Source: Roseiarcus sp963770035 (GTDB lineage: Bacteria; Pseudomonadota; Alphaproteobacteria; Rhizobiales; Beijerinckiaceae). From it: a stretch of 64,000 nt of DNA. A model generated the notes under the pieces. It worked only from the letters and a program-made list of their open reading frames with translations, ran no database searches and was not told the origin of the DNA. This document shows, piece by piece, positions 47,203 to 55,885 of this stretch (positions are counted from its first letter, which is position 1; every line of letters starts with the position of its first letter). A program made the position numbers and the translations under genes. The DNA lies in assembly GCA_963770035.1 (NCBI GenBank), contig CAVYON010000031.1, positions 201,662-265,661 of the forward strand, read 5' to 3'.

Positions 47203-50106
47203 ATGAAAGTCGTGATCGTCGAATCGCCCGCCAAGGCGAAGACCATCAACAAGTATCTGGGCAAGGACTACGGGGTCTACGCCTCCTATGGCCACGTCCG
47301 CGACCTCGCGGCCAAGGACGGCTCGGTCGACCCGGACGACGATTTCGCCATGCGCTGGGAAGTCGACGCCAAGTCGGCCAAGAGGCTCAGCGACATCGGC
47401 GTGGCGGTCAGGGACGCCGAGCGGGTCATCCTGGCGACCGACCCCGACCGCGAGGGCGAGGCGATCTCCTGGCACGTCCACGAGATCCTCAAGAACAAGA
47501 GGCTGCTCAAGGACAAGCGCGTCGACCGGGTGGTGTTCAACGCGGTCACCAAGGACGCCGTGCAGGAGGCGATGCGCCATCCGCGCGAGATCGACGAGGC
47601 GCTGGTCGACGCCTACCGGGCGCGCCGGGCGCTCGACTACCTGGTCGGCTTCACCCTCTCGCCGGTGCTGTGGCGCAAGCTCCCGGGCGCCCGCTCGGCC
47701 GGCCGCGTGCAGTCGGTGGCGCTGCGGCTGGTGTGCGACCGCGAAGTCGAGATCGAGAAGTTCGTCGCGCGCGAGTACTGGTCGATCGTCGCGCATCTCA
47801 AGACCGAGGCCGGCGCGCCGTTCACGGCCCGTCTCGTCGGCGCGGACGGCAAGAAGATCACCCGGCTCGACATCGGCTCGGGCGAGGAGGCGCGGGCGTT
47901 CGAGGCGGCGCTCGCAGCCGCGCGCTTCTCGGTCGCCGCGATCGAGTCGAAGCCGGTCAAACGCCACCCCTATCCGCCCTTCACCACCTCCACGCTGCAG
48001 CAGGAGGCCTCGCGCAAACTCGGACTCGCCCCAGCGCGCACGATGCAGATCGCCCAGCGCCTCTACGAGGGCGTGGACGTCGGCGAGGGGCCGGTCGGGC
48101 TCATCACCTATATGCGCACCGACGGCGTCGACCTCGCCCCCGAGGCGGTGACCGCGGCGCGCCGGGTGATCGGCAAGGACTTCGGCGACGCCTATGTGCC
48201 AGGCGCGCCGCGCAAATATACGGCCAAGGCCAAGAACGCGCAGGAGGCGCATGAGGCGATCCGCCCGACCGACATGACCCGCCGGCCACGCGACATCGCC
48301 CGCCACCTCGAGCCCGAGCAGGCCAAGCTCTACGAGCTCATCTGGACCCGAACCATCGCCTGCCAGATGGAGAGCGCCGAGATCGAGCGCACCACGGTGG
48401 ATATTCTCGCCGAAGCGGCCGCTCGAAAGCTCGACTTTCGCGCCACCGGCCAGGTCATCCGCTTCCCCGGCTTCCTGGCGCTCTACCAGGAGGGCCGCGA
48501 CGACGAGGAGGACGAGGACTCGGCCCGCCTGCCGCCGATGCGCGAGGGCGAGCGACTGGAAAAGGAGCGGATCGACGCGACGCAGCACTTCACCGAGCCG
48601 CCGCCGCGCTACACCGAGGCGACGCTGGTCAAGCGGATGGAGGAGCTCGGCATCGGCCGGCCCTCGACCTACGCCTCGACGCTCGCGACCTTGCGCGACC
48701 GCGACTATGTCCGGCTGGAAAAAAAGCGGCTGTTCCCGGAGGATAAGGGCCGGCTGGTGACGGCGTTCCTCGAATCCTTTTTCCCCAAATATGTCGAATA
48801 CGACTTCACCGCCGGGCTCGAGGAACAGCTTGACCAGGTGTCCAACCACGAGATGGACTGGAAGGAGCTGTTGCGCGCCTTCTGGAAGGATTTTTCCGGC
48901 GCGGTCGGCGACATCAAGGACCTGCGCACCGGCCAGGTGCTCGATAGCCTCAACGCGCTGCTCGGGCCGCACATCTTCCCCGACCGCGGCGACGGCGTCG
49001 ATCCGCGCCTTTGCCCGGTCTGCGGCAAGGGGCAATTGTCGTTAAAGCTCGGCAAGTTCGGGGCCTTCATCGGCTGCTCGAACTATCCCGAATGCAAGTT
49101 CACCCGGGTGTTGTCGCCGACCGGCGCCGAAAGCGGCGAGGGCGAGCGGCCGGGCGTGCGCGTGCTCGGTCAGGACCCGGAGACGGGCGATGAGATCACG
49201 CTGCGCAACGGCCGGTTCGGCGAATATGTGCAGCAGGGCGACGGCGAAAAGCCGAAGCGCTCCTCGCTGCCGCGCGGCCTGAAACCCGACGACGTGACGC
49301 TCGAGAAAGCGCTCAAGCTGCTCGCGCTGCCGCGCGAGGTCGCCCGCCATCCGACCAGCGGCGAGCCGATCCTGGCCGGCATCGGCCGCTACGGCTCTTA
49401 CGTGCAGCACGGCAAGACCTACGCCAATCTCGGCCGCGACGACGACGTCCTGGAGATCGGCGCCAACCGGGCGATCGACCTCATCGTCGCCAAGGAGAGC
49501 GGCGCGGGCGGTTCGCGCTTTGGCGGCGGCGGCGCGGGACGGGTGTTGGGCGACCATCCCGGCGGGGGTCCGGTCAGCGTCAAGCAGGGCCGCTTCGGCG
49601 CCTATGTCAATCACGGCAAGGTCAATGCGACGCTGCCCAAGGGGACCGACCCGGCAAGCGTGACGCTCGACGAGGCGATCGCCCATCTGAAGGCGAAGGC
49701 CGAGGGCGGCGGCGTCTCCGGCAAGCTTCTCGGCCAACACCCGGACGGCGGCCCGGTGACGGTGCGCGACGGCCGCTTCGGCCCTTATGTCAACTGGGGC
49801 AGGGTCAACGCGACCATTCCGAAGTCGATGAAGCCCGACGCCGTTTCGCTCAGCGAGGCTCTGGACCTCCTCGCCGAGCGCGAGGGCAAGCCGGCCCCGA
49901 CCGCGCGTAAATCCGCGGCGAAGGCGTCGGCGACAAAGGCCAAGACGCCGGCTGCGGCTGGAAAACCGGCGGCGAAGGCGCCGCCGCCAAGGACCGCTGC
50001 GAGGACGGCCGCTCCGGGCAAGGCGAAGGCGCCTGCAGGCAAGAAGCCCGCAGCGAAGAAGTCCGCGGGCAAGGCGCCGCCCAGGGCGGCGGCGAAGAAG
50101 ACGTAG
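47203..50106 (+). CDS. topA: DNA topoisomerase I
   Basis: Type IA topoisomerase that relaxes negative supercoils; 967 residues. Toprim motifs are VVIVESPAKAKTI at the N-terminus and ATDPDREGEAISWH near residue 85; the catalytic Tyr is Tyr303 in LITYMRTDG. One four-Cys zinc ribbon (CPVCGKGQLSLK..CSNYPECKF) at ~605-635 is followed by repeated GRFGxYV modules of the topoisomerase C-terminal type. The last ~70 residues are an Ala/Lys/Pro-rich tail (KPAAKAPPPRTAARTAAPGK). Start at the ATG before KVVIVESPAK; the frame is open further upstream through the dispersed repeat. Confidence 0.97.
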   Translation: MKVVIVESPAKAKTINKYLGKDYGVYASYGHVRDLAAKDGSVDPDDDFAMRWEVDAKSAKRLSDIGVAVRDAERVILATDPDREGEAISWHVHEILKNKRLLKDKRVDRVVFNAVTKDAVQEAMRHPREIDEALVDAYRARRALDYLVGFTLSPVLWRKLPGARSAGRVQSVALRLVCDREVEIEKFVAREYWSIVAHLKTEAGAPFTARLVGADGKKITRLDIGSGEEARAFEAALAAARFSVAAIESKPVKRHPYPPFTTSTLQQEASRKLGLAPARTMQIAQRLYEGVDVGEGPVGLITYMRTDGVDLAPEAVTAARRVIGKDFGDAYVPGAPRKYTAKAKNAQEAHEAIRPTDMTRRPRDIARHLEPEQAKLYELIWTRTIACQMESAEIERTTVDILAEAAARKLDFRATGQVIRFPGFLALYQEGRDDEEDEDSARLPPMREGERLEKERIDATQHFTEPPPRYTEATLVKRMEELGIGRPSTYASTLATLRDRDYVRLEKKRLFPEDKGRLVTAFLESFFPKYVEYDFTAGLEEQLDQVSNHEMDWKELLRAFWKDFSGAVGDIKDLRTGQVLDSLNALLGPHIFPDRGDGVDPRLCPVCGKGQLSLKLGKFGAFIGCSNYPECKFTRVLSPTGAESGEGERPGVRVLGQDPETGDEITLRNGRFGEYVQQGDGEKPKRSSLPRGLKPDDVTLEKALKLLALPREVARHPTSGEPILAGIGRYGSYVQHGKTYANLGRDDDVLEIGANRAIDLIVAKESGAGGSRFGGGGAGRVLGDHPGGGPVSVKQGRFGAYVNHGKVNATLPKGTDPASVTLDEAIAHLKAKAEGGGVSGKLLGQHPDGGPVTVRDGRFGPYVNWGRVNATIPKSMKPDAVSLSEALDLLAEREGKPAPTARKSAAKASATKAKTPAAAGKPAAKAPPPRTAARTAAPGKAKAPAGKKPAAKKSAGKAPPRAAAKKT

Positions 50107-50319
50107 GCGGCGGGGTCGATAGCCTGTCCATGAGGCGGGGAAAGCCCGCCCACGAGACGGGCGCCGTCGCAGACGCCCTACGACCGCGCCGCGAAACTCC
50201 GCCCGGCCTCGAGCCCGCGTGCCCTGCGGAGACGAGCCGTTGCGGAGCGGGCGCCGCCGGGATTCGGACGCCGCGAACGGTCGCGCTGACCCTCGAGCCG
50301 TGATAAACAGGAGGTTCCG

Positions 50320-50892
50320 ATGAATCTCGCTTTGCGCAAGCCGATGACGCTCGCCGAATTCCTCGCCTGGGAGGAACGGCAGCCTTTGCGCTACGAATTC
50401 GACGGGATTGGCCCCGTGGCGATGACCGGCGGGACATTCGCCCATGCGGCGATCCAGCGAAACCTCGCCTTCGCCTTGACCGGCCGCCTCCGCGGAAAGC
50501 CCTGCCAGTTTGCTGGCAGCGACTTCAAGATTCAGGTCGCGGACGGCCATATCCGCTATCCCGACGGCATGGTCGTTTGCTCGCCGGTCGATCGCAAGGC
50601 GACCGTCGTGCACGACCCTGTCGTCGTCTTCGAGGTCCTGAGCCCGAGCACGGCGGCGTACGACAGGATCGTCAAGGCGCGTGAATATCAGGCGACGCCA
50701 TCGATCCAGCGCTATGTCATGCTGGAACAAGACAGCCTCGGCGCAACGGTCTACGCCCGCGCCGGCGAGGGATGGACGCACGACATCCTGGTCGCGGATT
50801 CGATCCTGGCCCTTCCCGAGATCGGCGTCGAACTGCCGCTCGCCGAGCTCTATGAAGGGATCGCATTCGACGACGAGGCGGACCGCGGATGA
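50320..50892 (+). CDS. Uma2-family (DUF820) endonuclease-like protein
   Basis: A 190-residue protein of the Uma2 family, a PD-(D/E)XK-like fold: MTLAEFLAWEERQPLRYEFDG, HAAIQRNLAFAL, RYPDGMVV with the Asp, and VVVFEVLSPSTAAYDRIVKAREYQ with the Glu and following Lys. ATG at 50320 follows AGGAGG. These genes are abundant in some bacteria and their role is unsettled. The 213 bases before it (50107-50319) contain GC-rich inverted segments but no gene. Confidence 0.88.
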   Translation: MNLALRKPMTLAEFLAWEERQPLRYEFDGIGPVAMTGGTFAHAAIQRNLAFALTGRLRGKPCQFAGSDFKIQVADGHIRYPDGMVVCSPVDRKATVVHDPVVVFEVLSPSTAAYDRIVKAREYQATPSIQRYVMLEQDSLGATVYARAGEGWTHDILVADSILALPEIGVELPLAELYEGIAFDDEADRG

Positions 50893-51055
50893 GCCGGACG
50901 GCTCCAGTTGAGGCGATTCACGAACGCGCTGGAACGCCTATCCTCGCGTAAGTCCTTGAAAACATTCGATTGCTCGCACGACTTTCACCGAATCTGACCC
51001 ATAACCCTTTGAAATCATTGAGGTCTGGGCAGAAAACGGCGGTCGCGGGGCAAGG

Positions 51056-51649
51056 TCATCCGCCTTCCCCCTTGGTCAGCGCCGCGAGCCGCGCCTCCTC
51101 CTCTTCGGTCAGCGCCTCGGTCGCGGCGGGCGCGCGGCGGCGGCTAAGCAGGATGGCGGCGGCGCCGGCGAGCAAGGTCAGGGGCGCGGCGAGCCAGAGA
51201 AGAGCCGTGTCGAGTTTGAACGGGGGCTTGAGCAGAATGAAATCGCCATAGCGGGAGACGAGATACGACCGCACCGCCGCATTGCTCTCGCCCTCGGCGA
51301 TGCGCTGGCGGATCAACAGACGGATGTCGCGGGCGAGCGGCGCGTCGGAATCGTCGATCGACTGGTTCTGGCACACCATGCAGCGCAGTTCGCTTGACAG
51401 CGTCCGGGCGCGCGCCTCGAGCGCCGGATCCTTCATCACCTCGTCCGGCTGCACCGCTAACGCGGGGGTCGCCAGGGCGAGGAGGAGGGCGAGGAGGACG
51501 AGCGCGTCTCGGGTTCGGGTCCATCCGGCTCGAATGCGGGCGAATGCGCGATGGGCCCTCTCCTCCCCCCTTGTGGGGGAGGCCGGGAGAGGGGTCGCGC
51601 CAACCTCACCGGATGGTTTCGCGACGAGCTCGATGCGGGACCGACTCAT
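51056..51649 (-). CDS. ccmH: Cytochrome c maturation protein CcmH (CycL)
   Basis: Membrane-anchored periplasmic thiol oxidoreductase that keeps apocytochrome c reduced; 197 residues. The active site is LRCMVCQNQSI, followed by DSDAPLARDIRLLIRQRIAEG, the C-terminal anchor (ALLWLAAPLTLLAGAAAILL) and an acidic tail. The ATG at 51649 lies four bases after the ccmF stop. The first ~45 residues before the signal/anchor helix are unusual and include LPASPTRGEE, encoded by a palindromic repeat at 51557-51602, so the N-terminus is longer than normal. Last gene of the ccmIEFH operon. Confidence 0.92.
   Translation of the reverse strand: MSRSRIELVAKPSGEVGATPLPASPTRGEERAHRAFARIRAGWTRTRDALVLLALLLALATPALAVQPDEVMKDPALEARARTLSSELRCMVCQNQSIDDSDAPLARDIRLLIRQRIAEGESNAAVRSYLVSRYGDFILLKPPFKLDTALLWLAAPLTLLAGAAAILLSRRRAPAATEALTEEEEARLAALTKGEGG
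51557..51602. repeat. Palindromic repeat within the 5' part of ccmH
   Basis: CCTCCCCCCTTGTGGGGGAGG followed by CCGGGAGAGGGGT, in frame with ccmH on the minus strand. It is a variant of the CTTCTCCC/GGGAGAAG repeats at 13761 and 14586, and similar arms occur at 43187-43330. Confidence 0.65.
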
Positions 51650-51653
51650 AGGC

Positions 51654-53633
51654 TCACTCCGCTGCCGCCGCGGCGATCGCCGCGCGCGACCGCCGGGCGA
51701 CGCCGAAGCGCAGGCGCCGGTCGGCGAGCGACAGCGCGCCGCCAAGCGCCATGGCGCAGCCGCCGAGCCAGATCAGGGTGACGAGCGGCTTCCAGTAGAG
51801 CCGCGCCGGAACCGTTCCGTCAGGGTTCGGGTCGGCGATCCCGACGTAGATCTGGCCGAAATTCAGCGTCGCCATGCCGGCCTGGGTCGTCGTCATGGGC
51901 TGGGCGGCAAAGCGCCGTCGGGCCGGATCGATGATCGCAACGACCCGGTCGCCCGCCCTGACTGTCATGGTGGCGACGATGTCCTGATAGTTCGGCCCGA
52001 CCCGTTCTGCGACCGAATCGACCGTGATCTGGTAGGGGCCGACGGCCTGCGGAACACCCTTTTTCATGGTGACGATGGCCTCGGCGCCGAAGCCGACGCC
52101 GGCGAGTCCCAGGAGGGTCACGCCAACCCCGATATGGGCGAGCGCGGCGCCCCAGAACGACAGCGGCAGTCCGACGGCCCGCCGGAACGCCGCGCCGGCC
52201 GAGAGGCCCCGCCGCCAGGCCCGCATGACTACCTCGATCGTTGTGCCGAGCATGACGAAGATCGCGAGCCCGACCGCGATCGAGGCGAGGATCGGGGCGC
52301 CGTGGAGCCAGATTGTCCCGGCGATCGCCGCGAGCGCGCCCGCGACGACGGCGACGGCAAGCCGCTGGACGACGCCCAGGAGATCGCCGCGTTTCCAGGC
52401 GAGCGAGAAGCCGACCGGCATGACCGCCGCCGCGGCGAGCAGGAGCACGCCGCAGGTCATGTTGAAGAACGGCGCGCCGACCGTGATCTTCTCGCCGGTC
52501 AGTTCCTCGAGGGCGAGCGGGTAAAGGGTGCCGAAGAACACCGTCGCGCAGGCGGTGGTCAAGAGGAGGTTGTTGATGACCAGCGCCCCCTCGCGCGAGA
52601 TCGGCGCGAACAGGCCGCCCGGCTTCAGCATCGGCGCCCGCCAGGCGAACAGTGCGAACGAGCCGAAGATGAACGACGCCAGGATAACAAGGATGAACAC
52701 GCCGCGCTGCGGATCGCTGGCGAAGGCGTGCACCGAGGTCAGCACGCCCGAGCGGACGAGGAAGGTGCCGAGCAGCGAGAACGAGAAGGCGAGAACCGCG
52801 AGGAAGATCGTCCAGACCTTCAGCGCGTCACGCTTCTCCATCACCGCCACCGAATGGATGAAGGCCGTTCCGGCAAGCCAGGGCATCAGGGACGCATTCT
52901 CGACCGGGTCCCAGAACCAGAAGCCGCCCCAGCCCAGCGTGTAATAGGCCCAGAAGGAGCCCGCGGCGATGCCCACCGTCAGGAACCCCCAGGCGACGAG
53001 GGCAAAGGGACGCACGAACCGCGCCCAGGCAGCATCGATCCGGCCTTCGATCAACGCCGCGGCGGCGAACGAAAAGACGATCGAGAAGCCGACATAACCG
53101 AGGTAAAGAATCGGCGGATGGATGGCGAGGCCGGGGTCCTGCAGGATCGGGTTCAGATCGCGGCCCTCGAACGGCGCGGGCGTCAGGCGCTGGAACGGGT
53201 TCGAGGTCAGGAGGATGAAGAGCAGGAAGGCGACGCTGATCAGGCCCTGCACGGCGAGCGCGTTGGCTCTCAGCGTCCGCGGCAGGGAACGGCCGAAGAG
53301 GGCGACGAGCGCGCCGAAGATCGCGAGGATCAGCACCCACAAGAGCATCGAGCCCTCGTGGTTTCCCCAGACGCCGGAAATCTTGTAGATCGCCGGGGCG
53401 GCGCTGTGCGAATTTTCCGCCACGTTGAGGACAGAGAAATCCGAGACGAGATGGGCGTGGACGAGCGCGGCGAAGGCGACTGCGAGACACGCGAGTTCCG
53501 TCAGCGCCGCGCTTCGTCCGACCGCCATCAGGTCGGGGTCGCCGACGCGCGCGCCCCACGCCGGCACGATCGTCTGCGCCAGCGCGGCGGCGAGGGCGAG
53601 CACAAGGGCGAAGTGGCCGATCTCGACAATCAC
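51654..53633 (-). CDS. ccmF: Heme lyase CcmF (CycK)
   Basis: Polytopic membrane subunit of the cytochrome c haem ligation complex; 659 residues, about 15 helices. The WWD haem-handling motif is WGGFWFWDPVENASLMPW near residue 235, and conserved His residues lie in WGNHEGSML, HPPILYLGY and FIHSVAVMEKR. The GTG at 53633 overlaps the ccmE stop (GTGA), so translation is coupled. It works with CcmH and haem carrier CcmE from the same operon. Confidence 0.96.
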   Translation of the reverse strand: MIVEIGHFALVLALAAALAQTIVPAWGARVGDPDLMAVGRSAALTELACLAVAFAALVHAHLVSDFSVLNVAENSHSAAPAIYKISGVWGNHEGSMLLWVLILAIFGALVALFGRSLPRTLRANALAVQGLISVAFLLFILLTSNPFQRLTPAPFEGRDLNPILQDPGLAIHPPILYLGYVGFSIVFSFAAAALIEGRIDAAWARFVRPFALVAWGFLTVGIAAGSFWAYYTLGWGGFWFWDPVENASLMPWLAGTAFIHSVAVMEKRDALKVWTIFLAVLAFSFSLLGTFLVRSGVLTSVHAFASDPQRGVFILVILASFIFGSFALFAWRAPMLKPGGLFAPISREGALVINNLLLTTACATVFFGTLYPLALEELTGEKITVGAPFFNMTCGVLLLAAAAVMPVGFSLAWKRGDLLGVVQRLAVAVVAGALAAIAGTIWLHGAPILASIAVGLAIFVMLGTTIEVVMRAWRRGLSAGAAFRRAVGLPLSFWGAALAHIGVGVTLLGLAGVGFGAEAIVTMKKGVPQAVGPYQITVDSVAERVGPNYQDIVATMTVRAGDRVVAIIDPARRRFAAQPMTTTQAGMATLNFGQIYVGIADPNPDGTVPARLYWKPLVTLIWLGGCAMALGGALSLADRRLRFGVARRSRAAIAAAAAE

Positions 53634-54085
53634 TTGGCGTTCGCCCCTTCCTGCCAGCGGCCTTGCTTCTTCAGCGCTTCGACGACCTCGCGCGGCATGT
53701 AGCGCTCATCGTGCTTGGCGAGGATCTGGTCGCCGGCGACGCGGCCGGAAGCAGCGAACACGCCCTCGACGACCACGCCCTGGCCCTCACGGAAGAGGTC
53801 CGGAATGCTGGCGAAGCACGCGCTGAGGCAGTCGACGGCGACTGTCTTCGCCCCGTCGGTCACGGCGAAGGTGAGCTTGTTGTCGGCGCGGACGACCGAG
53901 CCCTGCTCGACCAGTCCGCCGACCCGCAGCCGCGTCCCCGGTTGCACGTTCTTTTCGGCGATCTCCGCGGGCGTCAGGAACAGCGAGAGGCTGTCCTTCA
54001 TGGCATAAAGCCCGAGGCCGACGGCGCAGCCGATCACCGCGAGGGCGGCGGCGATCAGAGCAAGGCGGCGGCTTTTCCGGGTCAA
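53630..54085 (-). CDS. ccmE: Cytochrome c maturation haem chaperone CcmE (CycJ)
   Basis: Periplasmic, membrane-anchored haem chaperone; 151 residues. One N-terminal helix (LALIAAALAVIGCAVGLGLYA), an OB-fold domain, and the covalent haem-binding His125 in ILAKHDERYMP. VGGLVEQGSV and VEGVFAASGRV are the fold's conserved turns. It overlaps ccmI upstream by four bases (ATGA) and ccmF downstream by four. Confidence 0.96.
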   Translation of the reverse strand: MTRKSRRLALIAAALAVIGCAVGLGLYAMKDSLSLFLTPAEIAEKNVQPGTRLRVGGLVEQGSVVRADNKLTFAVTDGAKTVAVDCLSACFASIPDLFREGQGVVVEGVFAASGRVAGDQILAKHDERYMPREVVEALKKQGRWQEGANAK

Positions 54086-55186
54086 TTGGCGTCTCCGAGG
54101 CCGAGGTCGCGGGCGAGCGCATCGAGGCTCGCCACCGCGTTGGCGTCGGGCGCGAGCGCCTTTCGCGCGTCCGCCAGCGCAGCTTTGGCCTTACCGCCCT
54201 GATGCAGCACCGTGTAGGCGCGAATAAGGCGCGCCCACTCGTCGAGGGTGCCGCCGTTCGTCTCGAGCCGACCGGCGAGCCGGCTCACCATGCCCTCGAT
54301 CATCGCTTTCTGCTCGGGCGAGCCGAGCGCAGGCGCGTCGGCCGCTTCGGGTTGCGGCTCGCCCTTGAGCGCGGCGAGCCGCGTCTTGACCGCGCCGAGC
54401 CAGGCCGCCTCGGGCGGCGCGTCCGCGGCGAGCGACTCGAAGGCTTTGATGGCGTCGGCCTTGCGGCCGTCCTGCTCGGCTGCAAGCGCCAGATAGAACC
54501 GCGCCTGCGGCTGGCCCGAGTTCGGCGGCTAAAGCCCTGCCGAACGCCTCGCGCGCCTTTTCGATAACGATACCGCCGGCCGCCGCGACTAGCGCCTCGC
54601 CATAGGCCGAACGGCGGCCAGGATCCTCGCCGAGAAGCCTCAGCGCCTCCGAATAGGCATGCGCCGCGTCGTCGTAGCGCTCGAGCCGCATGTAGACCGG
54701 GGCGATCACGGCCCACCCCTTGCCGTCGTCGGGCTTGGCGATCAAGTGCTTTTCGACCCCCGCAACCGCCGCCTCGATGTCGGAGGCCGCGTGGGCGGCC
54801 GGCTCGCGGCTCGCCAGCGGTTCGTCGCGCATCTGCGGCTGGCCGAGGAGCGAGTACAGCGGGAACACCAACGCCGGGACGCCTATGACGACCAGCGCAG
54901 CGGCCGCGAGCCGGTTGCGACCCCTGGACGCCGGGACCGGAGGAGGCGTCACTCCGCCCGCAGCGAGAAGCCTCCGCCCAGCCTCCGCGCGGGCGCTCCC
55001 GGCTTCCCCTTGCGGCAATTGGCCACGCTCGACGTCACGCTGGATCTCGTCGAGTTGCGCCTTGTAGAACGCCGCCTCGCTCGCCGTCCGGAAGTCGTCG
55101 TCCGTTCCGGAAGACACACGGAACAAGGGCCAAACCGCGGCAAGGACCGCAAAAGCAGTCAAACTTGCCAAGACAAACCACAGCAT
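54082..55186 (-). CDS. ccmI: Cytochrome c maturation protein CcmI (CycH), frameshifted
   Basis: Apocytochrome c chaperone, about 367 codons. Two membrane helices flank a leucine-zipper-like cytoplasmic loop (residues 1-22, LASLTAFAVLAAVWPLF; DDFRTASEAAFYKAQLDEIQRDVERGQL; second helix ~95-115), then TPR repeats (DDGKGWAVIAPVYMRLERYDDAAHAY). The frame breaks near 54521-54528 within a TPR helix (ALAAE..); the next frame continues SGQPQARFYLALAAEQDGRKADAI to the stop at 54082. The first gene of the ccm operon; a sequence indel is likely because the downstream genes are intact. Confidence 0.88.
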
Positions 55187-55270
55187 AAGAGCCCTCGGAG
55201 GCGGTCCGAAGGGACCGCGCAAAGTCCGCGCCCCGTTACCGCAAAACGCAGGCAAGGTCTCGCAAAAACG

Positions 55271-55759
55271 CTAACTCGTCATCTTCCAGCCGCCGTCCGG
55301 TTGCTTGCAAGCGATCCCCTGCCCGCGGTTCGGCCGTCCGGCGACGTAGATGGTCTGCGCGTAAGTGCGGCAGCCGGCGCCCATCTGCGCGCCCGGCTCG
55401 ACAAAGCCGAACACGCCATGAGCGCCACGCCACGAGCGGCGCTGCCCGGAATCGAGCGCGGCAATCTGCGCCTGCCACGCAGACTGGCGGTCGGCGTCTG
55501 TCAGCGTCGCGCCGACCGGCCCGCCAAGAACGCCTCCGAGGGCCGCGCCGATTGGAATTGACGGCGGCGGCGACGCCGTTGCGCCCGGAGTCGCGCCCGG
55601 GGCGGCCGGCACGGCGGGTGGCGAGCCGACGGAGGTATTCGGCGTCGGCGGCGCGAACACGACCGGGTTCGGCGTCGCGTTCTCACCAAGACCCAAGCCA
55701 ACGCACCCCGCCAGCGCTGGCGCGGTTAGCGCAGCAAGCAACAAAATTCTGCCGCTCAT
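55271..55759 (-). CDS. Putative lipoprotein with glycine-zipper-like segment
   Basis: A 162-residue lipoprotein: signal sequence ILLLAALTAPALAGC with the lipobox Cys at residue 19, a Pro/Ala/Thr linker (~25-65), the Gly-rich IGAALGGVLGGPVGATL that resembles the glycine-zipper of 17-kDa/Rick surface lipoproteins, and a C-terminal domain with two Cys (GAGCRTYAQT, GIACKQPDGGW). Start ATG at 55759. Probably outer-membrane-located; function unknown. Confidence 0.75.
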   Translation of the reverse strand: MSGRILLLAALTAPALAGCVGLGLGENATPNPVVFAPPTPNTSVGSPPAVPAAPGATPGATASPPPSIPIGAALGGVLGGPVGATLTDADRQSAWQAQIAALDSGQRRSWRGAHGVFGFVEPGAQMGAGCRTYAQTIYVAGRPNRGQGIACKQPDGGWKMTS

Positions 55760-55885
55760 CGTCCTTGAGTCCCCGGTGGCCGAGCCGTCCATAATACGCG
55801 TCCGCCTGCGGCGAAAGTCATTCTCTTGTCCGCTTGCTCTTGTCCGGACTTGCCGTTCTCCAGTCTCGTTGCGACGGCGGCCTGC

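Noticed and set aside
46966..49035. 689-codon minus-strand open frame
   Set aside because: Antisense shadow of topA; no recognisable domain and composition typical of complementary GC-rich coding DNA.
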